From Cadophora sp. MPI-SDFR-AT-0126 (Eukaryota > Ascomycota > Leotiomycetes > Helotiales > Ploettnerulaceae), in the NCBI GenBank assembly GCA_020747065.1, contig JAGMVK010000027.1, positions 434,001 through 498,000 on the forward strand: a DNA stretch of 64,000 bases, read 5' to 3'. A model generated the notes under the pieces. That model did not search any database. It was not told the origin of the DNA and was given only the letters and a program-made list of their open reading frames with translations. Shown in pieces: positions 57,295 through 64,000 of this stretch; within the stretch, counting starts at the first letter, position 1; the number at the start of each line of letters is the position of its first letter. The translations under genes and the position numbers were made by a program.

Positions 57295-57849
57295 TGTAGA
57301 CGTGTTGGAGACTGATGGGTGAGCGACTGGATGTTGAATGTTGCTGTGTGTTGCTGGGTAGTTGTCGGGCATGGTTTTCTGGGCATCAAGATTTACAGAA
57401 AGGAAGGTATTTGATTTGTCTGCAATTTGCAGGTACATAGACTGTATAGTAGCTAGTTCTTCTGCATTGTATTCAGTCAAACAAAAAAAATACACCCAAA
57501 AAATACTCTCGATGATACAGGCAGGACTTTCAGGAAAAGCAATACATTGCTATGAAAATTATTAAGTGATCGTCAATTGTACAAAGAAACCACCACACAA
57601 CACGACTTTTCAAGCCGAACATCCCATCAGTCATTTTTTATCTCCATTCCCAAGCAAGCAAAGCCACAGCCAAACGCCACGCTAAAGCTGAAGCAAGTAA
57701 GAGTCCCTCCCGCCTTCTCAACGACCTTCCAGACTCCAAAACCCCGTATCAATACAAATATATGCTCCCAGCAAAAATCTTATATCATGTCCAGCAATCT
57801 AGCAAATCCTCCTCCTCCTCTATCTCACATCCTCTCCTCCGCCGCTCAC
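57295..57849. other. region between convergent NAS and TRA1 genes
   Basis: Short A+T-rich region expected to hold both 3' UTRs. No frame of note. Confidence 0.45.
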
Positions 57850-60800
57850 TCACAAATACGGCATGAACAAGGTATCACTCTGAGCCAAGTTCATGGGGTT
57901 GACAGCCTTGGCGATCAGATCAATGACCGTTTGATTCGCTGGTAATGCCCCTGCCGGACTCTGCGCGAGACTCAATGTTCTCTTCACGATGATCTCGCTG
58001 TTTGCTTGGACCGTCTCTCTCAGCTGGCCGTCAGCCATCGACCCCTGTCGGTGCTGACTGGTGAACCAGTGGATCATCTCGTCTCGCACGAACAAGCTGA
58101 GTTGCTGCTCCAGCTCGTATTCTGGCTCTGTAAGGCAGCGTGCAATGGCCATGATCGCGCAGCTGTAGATACCTTCCGTGGCAAGAGGGCCCATGAGGGT
58201 TTGTAGATTGGGCGTGAGGCGGAAAGGTACTGGCTCGGGATTGTGGAAGAATGCCTTTCCAGCTGCCATACATGACATTAGCTCAGAGCCCCAGATGTTT
58301 CCGGTGCCACGGGCGATGTTGAGCTTGTGCGGGTATCGATTGTGCATGTGGAGAATGTATGTCATGAATGTCAATGCTGCAAACTGGTATGAGAATTGAC
58401 GTCGGAAGAGCCAGAACTCGGAGTATCCTGGATAGGTTTTCGTGAAGTATTCCAAGGCAAGAGTATGGCGAACCCACTTCTCCTGAATGGAAGTGAAAAT
58501 CTCCATTCTGGCCGGGAGTGTCTGTTCAGAGTATTTCTGCCAGCTATTAGCATTCGTCCTCTTCGGCAAATCAGTGTGTCTTACCTTGGTCTCAACCAAT
58601 GCCCGCATTTTGTCCATTGTGAATAAGATTGGATCATCCTTTGACATGCCACTCTTTCTGCAATGATCCTCATACACACCTTGCAAGGAGATGTAGGTTG
58701 AATCATCCTGAACCATCCGGATATGTGGAGCCAATGGAATCATAAGTGGGAGGTGGAAGTTCAAGTTGCGGCGTCGACTCTCTTTGCGCTTGCTCAAGCT
58801 GCCATTGAAATGTCTGAAAAGCTGCAAAATTCTCTCCTCGCGTCTGCAGTGGCGGGCTGCTGGATGCTGAATTGCGAAAGGATGCACGCTGCCATCATGA
58901 CCACGGATCTTGAGACGTCGATGGCAGACTCCAATACCACGAACAAGGTCAACAGTTGGCAGGAAGCGCTCGATCCGAACGAAGTCCTGGTTCTTGTCCT
59001 TGTGTTGCAAATATTGGCCGGGAACTTCCACCTCGTCGAACTTTTGGAATCTGAACTCGCTTAGGTGAGGACTGTAAGTCTCCAAATAAGCGAATGGCCG
59101 TCTGCGGTCAAGCTTGGATTCAAATTTATCGCGCCATTTCCGCAATTTGTGGATATATTCATGCATGGTCGGCTTGGTCCGAACAAAGTCTGCCTCGAAA
59201 GAAGTTCTGATATGAGCAGGAAGAATTGTCTCTGCGAAACGGGTGATGTTTGCTTCAGTGGCAGCTGGGAGTTTGACGTCTTGGGCATAAGAGTTTGGAG
59301 CGCGACTGACATATGAGAGGGCATCGTTGAGCAGAGCAGTGATCAATCGATACGCATCTTCATCTGGGGGACACTTGAAGTGCTTCTGTATCTGATCCAC
59401 CATGTTCTCCATGGAGAGGGCCAAAAGAGGGAATGCAGTCTTGAGCACAGCCAAAATCTCTTCAGTGTGCTCCCAAGGCTTCTTCTGTGGTGAGACCTGG
59501 GTACCATTGGTTGCGGCATCGGTTGTTCCATTTGCGTCGCCAGGTTCCTTTTTGACGGCTGAGTTGCCTTCAGGGTTCGCCGTTGCCGGACGAGATCCTG
59601 CGGAAGAATCTGGACGTCCTCCAGCTGGAGTTTCCTGGCGTTGGAGGTTTGGCGAGCCAGCCGGATTTGGTGTACCATTTGCATTTTGTCTAGCCTTCAT
59701 CCGGCGCTCCTTCTCCTCCTTGATATCCTGAGCCTTCTTGATCGCCATCATGTCCTCCCGACTGGTTCTGAGCTGGAAGTACAATGCTTGTGGGTATGCC
59801 TTCGCAATCTTTGCCAGGATGTTGTGGGCTTTCGGCGCCTCCTTGTGGCCCAGGCCAGTGAGGAGCTGGGGAATGAAGGTGATCCAGTACCAAACAGGAG
59901 TCTCGCCCTTGTAGTCGTCAAACTGTGCCGAGAGGGTACCTTCAGCATCATCAAGACTCAACAGCCACAATATTCTGGTCAATAATTTCCGAGATTTTGC
60001 ATTCTTGAACAAGCCAGCAGCCTCCAAGTAACAGCTCAGAGCATTCTTGGCATATGTGTAATTTGTGGGATTCTCCTTGAAAAGGCGATCGTTATAGTAT
60101 CCCCACTCCGCCCAAGCCTTTGGAAGTTTGATATCGAAGAACAGAGCCATACCATATGCCTCGGCAGCTTCGTCTCGTTGACCTAGCTTCTCCAAGAACA
60201 TTCCCTTGAGCGTGTAGAACTCTGCCTTCTGGTTGGGGCCGAAGTAGTTGAGATTGGTATTGTTGATGACGTCAAGTCCATTACTCAATTCGTTGGGGTT
60301 CTGGTAATGGCATTTGGCTTGCTCTCTCAATTTCAGGAAAGCTTCCTGGATCTCGATGTTAGGCAGAGTGTAGATTCTGCTGAGCTGGCTGATGCAGACT
60401 TCCGGTAACTGGTGCTTGCGTGCGACGTGAGCGAATCGATTGATGATCCAAGCAGTCTCATGGTAACCCCGGTATGCGAATGAAGCTCCATTTGCATTTT
60501 GGCCCTGTTGTGGTAAAAGACCAAGGTAGGTTGTGTTGATGAGACTGAAGATATGCTGTCTCCACGTGACCAGGTCTTGCCAGGCGGTAATATCATCCCA
60601 CACATTTGGAAGGCGATCTCTCCAGGTGCCCAGAAGTAACTTGAGCTCGCCAGATTTGATGTCAAGATTGGCCTGGTTAGTTTGTGCCAAACTTTGGCAT
60701 ATCACACTGGCGTCATGAAGCTCCACAAGTTGCTGGAAGTTTTGCAGCAAAGGAATGTGTGCATTGGTAATGCGTTTTGGAAGCTGATGCCACTTGCGGA

Positions 60801-63800
60801 TTGAAAGTTGAATCGCTTCATCGCAAACTTTGCTGAACTCGGCCGGTGACTCTGTCTTGTTGTGAAGCTTGAGCAGAGACATAAAAGCCTGGAAGAATGT
60901 TCGCCGAGGAGTCGGTGCATCCATGACACCTTTGATGAGACCATCCAAAGACTCACGATTCTCTGCCGAGTTCCACATCTCGATCTGTTTCCAAGCACAC
61001 TCGAGTAACAGATCCTGGAAATTCTCGTGCTTGGCAAAATCCGACAAGATTTCCCATTGCTGGAGCTTAGTTGCGCACAGAACCCAGTGGTCTTCCCAGA
61101 GCATGTATTCGCCTTGAGAGAAGGGAAGAGCACCGGTGCGTGCCTTGATCTGAGCTGCCTCATACCCAGCTTGAGCCTTGTCCCACATGCCGTTTTGCTC
61201 GTAGGAAAGTGCAGCATTCGTCTCTACATAGAGACATCTACGACGCCACGTTCCATAGAACAGGTCGTCTTCATTCAAGCCAGCATACAATTCGACTAAC
61301 GCATCCAGCGTGCTTTCTCGGACCAGGGCGCTGTCAGATTCTGGCTTGATGGCAGCGTTCTCCAGTTGAACAAGGGCGGTATACCAGGCATCATAGGTCC
61401 TTGCTTCGAATTTGAGCACGTGGGGAGGAATCTTGCAGTCCGGCCAAGATCTCGCAGCCCCCTCGAGGAGTGACTGTACGACATTGGGTCTTTTGTCGAC
61501 TTGGCGAGAATGATAATCTTTGGTAAGCAGGGCCACCATTCCTCGCTCGACCTCACCTCGCTCATCCTTTGGCATGGCCGCCCAATACATCGGGAAGAGA
61601 GCAATCCAAATCTCTTGGGCAACATTTGGATCCAGATGCTGCAATTGAGTGAGAGGTTCGATAACATCTCGCACTCTGACATCTCCAAGCTCTGCGACGA
61701 ACCTTCGGTGAGAATGCAATAAGCTGTCATACCCAGTATCGGTTGGAAGAGTAGGGGATCGAGGATCGTTGGCGTAGGTTTGGAAAAGTGCTGAAGCAGG
61801 CATGGTCCTGAAGTCCTCTCTGTGAAGGTGAATGGAGCTGTTCATGTCAACGGCGCCAAGAAGTAATTGCGATGCTTGTGCAAGCCAGTAAGAGTCGGCC
61901 AAGGTATCCCAATTCTGTGCCGTGATGACATAAGCCAAACGAGCGCTGGCTGTCTTCGACTGACTCTTGTCAAAGATTGCCATGAATCGATTTCGCATTT
62001 CCACATCTTGAGCTCGGGTCCCGATCAAAAAGGCATGCTCCATGCGGACAGTGAGTTCGGTGCGGGTGATCTTTGGATCTTCGTAAATGCGGATGACTAG
62101 CTCAAGGAATTTCATCAACAGAGTCTGATCTGTGCGATTCTCGAACGTCAGCATCTTGTGGAGAACAGCAGTTTTCTCTTTCAGCGTGGGCCAAGATCCT
62201 TCGGATTTGAAGACCCATGTCTCTACCATGTCCAAGATCTTCAAGCAGAGAGGATTGCTCAGAGACTTCTCAACCAATGTAGCCAGAACGCTGAGGAACG
62301 GACGTCGATTATCACCAAGAACGTCCATTCTCATTGAGATGACATCAATTGCCTTCAGCATGAGGCCAGTTTGGATCTCAAGGTCATACGGAGTCATGAC
62401 ACCAGCTGGCTCCGCTTCTCCGGGGCGAATTGGAGCAACGAGTCCAGCTTGACCGAGTATGGCATTGTAGTGAGCGACATGTTCACGGGCGAGCTTGGAC
62501 TGCAGCGCTTTCATGATCTGAGGAATGTGCTGGTCCATCTCCGAAGGCTTTCTTTGCGCCAGAGTCCACAGGATGTTGATACCCGAGATGTAATTATTGG
62601 CCGAGAGCGTCTCAGTGGCAATGGTTGAGAGGAAAGTGATGATTTCGGAAGTGGACGCTTCAGCTTCTCCCTCAGCATCAGCATCTTCCATTGGAACATC
62701 ATCGGGCACTGCGTCAAGGATACGCTTCAGAAGGGGCTTCAAGTTGCGACCTTCGTCCATCTTCTCATCGGCAGCATGCAGACAGTCTTGGAGTTCCGGG
62801 TTCTCTGACTTCAAAGCCTTCTCCAAAATTCGCTGAAGATTGCCCATATTCGAGAGAATCCAGGCGTCGGGCTTGATGTTGACGATGATTCGAACGATCT
62901 GGAGTGTATTGACCATGTTCGTAATGAACTTCTCATCAGGCTTGTCCTTGTCTGAGTGCTCACTCGCCAAAGCAGCCACAGTCCTGTCGCCTGCCAAAAC
63001 TGTGTCCGTAACATTTGGAAATAAATCGACGAGCGACTCTCCCCAATATTGAGGTTGCAAGAGGCCATAAAGGAGAGCCATGGCTTTCTTGCACATCTCT
63101 GCCGAAGGAGTTGGCTGCATCGGAGCGTGAGAGGATCCGAGATCTCTGGATTTTGCTGAAGGGAGAGGAAAGCGTTCCGTGAGCGAAGCGATGAATTCAA
63201 CAAGGTACTTAATCATTTTCTGTTGAACGGGCGGAGGTATCTTGTAATCCGGCTTCTCGGCTGCGTTCGATGACCCAGGCTTGGAGGGCGAAGGCGATGA
63301 CGTTGATACATCATTGAGCGCCTCAAGCTTGCGTTTCTTTGTGTTTGGGGACTCCGAAAAGGCACGGATAGGAGACGCATCCTTCCCTTCGACACGCTTT
63401 TGCTCCCACTGCCAGATCAAAGTCATCAGATTGAGAACCAGCTTCTTGCTCTCATTCGATGGGTTTGGAGGCTGTGCAATCTTTCTAAGGGAGCTGACAA
63501 TCAGGTTGACAAACTTGTCCCTAGAGTCGTAGAAGAGGTCTGCGTGCTTGACGAGGAAGTGGAATATGCTTGTCATCTGTTGAACATTTTGGCCTTCTTC
63601 GGACAAGATGCGTCGGGGAGCTGCTGCCCAGACGGGATTACGATCACCAGGAGCAGGACTGCAGCGTTTGGGAAGTACCGGGGCGATCAATTCCAAAGCC
63701 TGCGTCACAAGTGCACGACCCTCGTTCTGATTTGTCTTCAACAGAGAGAAGTAGACTTGCTGCACAATCTTGGCTGGAGTTTCGTAATGCGCAATGAAGT

Positions 63801-64000
63801 ACCCAATGACAACATATGCAGCGTGTTTGTTGATGACATCCTCCAAGCGAATGTAAGTCCAACCGAACTTGATAATGTCTTTCCTTGCATCCTGAAGGAT
63901 GGCATGATGATATTTAACCAGCATGGCAGTCAACTGCAGTACCTCCATGCGAGTGTGATCGATGCCCGGCTGTGTCAGATCATCGTTGGAGTCTCCGAAG
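57850..64000 (-). CDS. TRA1: TRA1/TRRAP, SAGA and NuA4 scaffold (C-terminal 2,030 residues, partial)
   Basis: The reading frame enters from the right edge ([12 protein letters not shown]) and ends with TGA at 57850, with one 48-bp intron (58537-58584). The N-terminal HEAT region begins outside the window. Visible are more HEAT repeats, the FAT domain (for example [50 protein letters not shown]), a Pro/Gly/Asn-rich insert near the [12 protein letters not shown] segment, the FRB-like part, the PI3K-like domain and the FATC end ([12 protein letters not shown]). The kinase domain has [19 protein letters not shown] where active kinases carry DRHxxN and DFG, so it is a pseudokinase, as known for Tra1. 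It recruits SAGA and NuA4 to activators in the nucleus. Confidence 0.96.
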   Translation of the reverse strand, partial: FGDSNDDLTQPGIDHTRMEVLQLTAMLVKYHHAILQDARKDIIKFGWTYIRLEDVINKHAAYVVIGYFIAHYETPAKIVQQVYFSLLKTNQNEGRALVTQALELIAPVLPKRCSPAPGDRNPVWAAAPRRILSEEGQNVQQMTSIFHFLVKHADLFYDSRDKFVNLIVSSLRKIAQPPNPSNESKKLVLNLMTLIWQWEQKRVEGKDASPIRAFSESPNTKKRKLEALNDVSTSSPSPSKPGSSNAAEKPDYKIPPPVQQKMIKYLVEFIASLTERFPLPSAKSRDLGSSHAPMQPTPSAEMCKKAMALLYGLLQPQYWGESLVDLFPNVTDTVLAGDRTVAALASEHSDKDKPDEKFITNMVNTLQIVRIIVNIKPDAWILSNMGNLQRILEKALKSENPELQDCLHAADEKMDEGRNLKPLLKRILDAVPDDVPMEDADAEGEAEASTSEIITFLSTIATETLSANNYISGINILWTLAQRKPSEMDQHIPQIMKALQSKLAREHVAHYNAILGQAGLVAPIRPGEAEPAGVMTPYDLEIQTGLMLKAIDVISMRMDVLGDNRRPFLSVLATLVEKSLSNPLCLKILDMVETWVFKSEGSWPTLKEKTAVLHKMLTFENRTDQTLLMKFLELVIRIYEDPKITRTELTVRMEHAFLIGTRAQDVEMRNRFMAIFDKSQSKTASARLAYVITAQNWDTLADSYWLAQASQLLLGAVDMNSSIHLHREDFRTMPASALFQTYANDPRSPTLPTDTGYDSLLHSHRRFVAELGDVRVRDVIEPLTQLQHLDPNVAQEIWIALFPMYWAAMPKDERGEVERGMVALLTKDYHSRQVDKRPNVVQSLLEGAARSWPDCKIPPHVLKFEARTYDAWYTALVQLENAAIKPESDSALVRESTLDALVELYAGLNEDDLFYGTWRRRCLYVETNAALSYEQNGMWDKAQAGYEAAQIKARTGALPFSQGEYMLWEDHWVLCATKLQQWEILSDFAKHENFQDLLLECAWKQIEMWNSAENRESLDGLIKGVMDAPTPRRTFFQAFMSLLKLHNKTESPAEFSKVCDEAIQLSIRKWHQLPKRITNAHIPLLQNFQQLVELHDASVICQSLAQTNQANLDIKSGELKLLLGTWRDRLPNVWDDITAWQDLVTWRQHIFSLINTTYLGLLPQQGQNANGASFAYRGYHETAWIINRFAHVARKHQLPEVCISQLSRIYTLPNIEIQEAFLKLREQAKCHYQNPNELSNGLDVINNTNLNYFGPNQKAEFYTLKGMFLEKLGQRDEAAEAYGMALFFDIKLPKAWAEWGYYNDRLFKENPTNYTYAKNALSCYLEAAGLFKNAKSRKLLTRILWLLSLDDAEGTLSAQFDDYKGETPVWYWITFIPQLLTGLGHKEAPKAHNILAKIAKAYPQALYFQLRTSREDMMAIKKAQDIKEEKERRMKARQNANGTPNPAGSPNLQRQETPAGGRPDSSAGSRPATANPEGNSAVKKEPGDANGTTDAATNGTQVSPQKKPWEHTEEILAVLKTAFPLLALSMENMVDQIQKHFKCPPDEDAYRLITALLNDALSYVSRAPNSYAQDVKLPAATEANITRFAETILPAHIRTSFEADFVRTKPTMHEYIHKLRKWRDKFESKLDRRRPFAYLETYSPHLSEFRFQKFDEVEVPGQYLQHKDKNQDFVRIERFLPTVDLVRGIGVCHRRLKIRGHDGSVHPFAIQHPAARHCRREERILQLFRHFNGSLSKRKESRRRNLNFHLPLMIPLAPHIRMVQDDSTYISLQGVYEDHCRKSGMSKDDPILFTMDKMRALVETKVRHTDLPKRTNANSWQKYSEQTLPARMEIFTSIQEKWVRHTLALEYFTKTYPGYSEFWLFRRQFSYQFAALTFMTYILHMHNRYPHKLNIARGTGNIWGSELMSCMAAGKAFFHNPEPVPFRLTPNLQTLMGPLATEGIYSCAIMAIARCLTEPEYELEQQLSLFVRDEMIHWFTSQHRQGSMADGQLRETVQANSEIIVKRTLSLAQSPAGALPANQTVIDLIAKAVNPMNLAQSDTLFMPYL

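Noticed and set aside
1..64000. tRNA, rRNA, CRISPR, prophage or secondary-metabolite cluster
   Set aside because: No B-box/T-loop pattern with a matching acceptor stem was noticed, no rRNA-like block, no regularly spaced repeats, and no PKS, NRPS or terpene synthase motif. A tRNAscan-SE and antiSMASH run would settle this.

Overview
This window is nuclear DNA from a filamentous ascomycete (Pezizomycotina). Genes carry short introns of about 45-170 bp with GTANGT-type donors, CTAAC/CTGAC-like branch sites and (C/T)AG acceptors. Gene density is about one per 2-3 kb. The content is typically fungal: a Zn2Cys6 regulator, a DUF6590 protein, F-box/ankyrin proteins, CBM1-tagged and GH3 glycosidases, and a PTR2 transporter. 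A Leotiomycete is plausible, but the sequence alone does not prove it.

Layout. 0-5 kb: the 3' end of a CutC copper-homeostasis gene, a weak small-gene candidate and a secreted DUF4360 protein. 5-15 kb: an alpha/beta hydrolase, then a secreted GH30 glycosidase with a CBM1. The GH30 gene is divergent from a 775-residue Zn2Cys6 regulator, which converges on a multi-exon short-chain dehydrogenase. 15-20.5 kb: two divergent F-box genes, the second with ankyrin repeats, and a small secreted protein. 20.5-25.3 kb: gene-poor DNA with microsatellites and an imperfect tandem duplication. 25.3-27.3 kb: a BCS1-type AAA ATPase.

27.7-31.8 kb is the most accessory part. A very A+T-rich block contains a complete 433-bp non-autonomous transposon: about 100-bp terminal inverted repeats, TA target duplication, and a tandem sub-repeat inside each arm. 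Next to it lie a small hypothetical ORF and a DUF6590 gene whose 5' half has a frame break. 31.8-33.7 kb encodes a large fungal membrane protein of unknown function.

34.7-46.4 kb holds conserved housekeeping genes: the PP2A B56 subunit (RTS1 type) divergent from the TFIIIC subunit TFC1, then a signal-peptide/leucine-rich/single-membrane-span protein with PPxY motifs in its tail, divergent from a 2-oxoglutarate/Fe(II) prolyl-hydroxylase-type enzyme. 47.1-57.3 kb: a 12-exon GH3 beta-glucosidase, a PTR2 peptide transporter and a nicotianamine synthase-like gene. 57.85 kb to the right edge: the C-terminal 2,030 or so residues of TRA1, the SAGA/NuA4 pseudokinase scaffold.

Functionally, GH30-CBM1, GH3, PTR2 and the secreted DUF4360 and small proteins fit a plant-associated or saprotrophic lifestyle. 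I see no biosynthetic cluster, CRISPR array, rRNA or convincing tRNA. No clearly new multi-gene system is visible. The best second looks are the TIR element, the broken DUF6590 gene, SDR introns that separate the catalytic Tyr from its Lys, the PPxY receptor-like protein and the fungal nicotianamine synthase.
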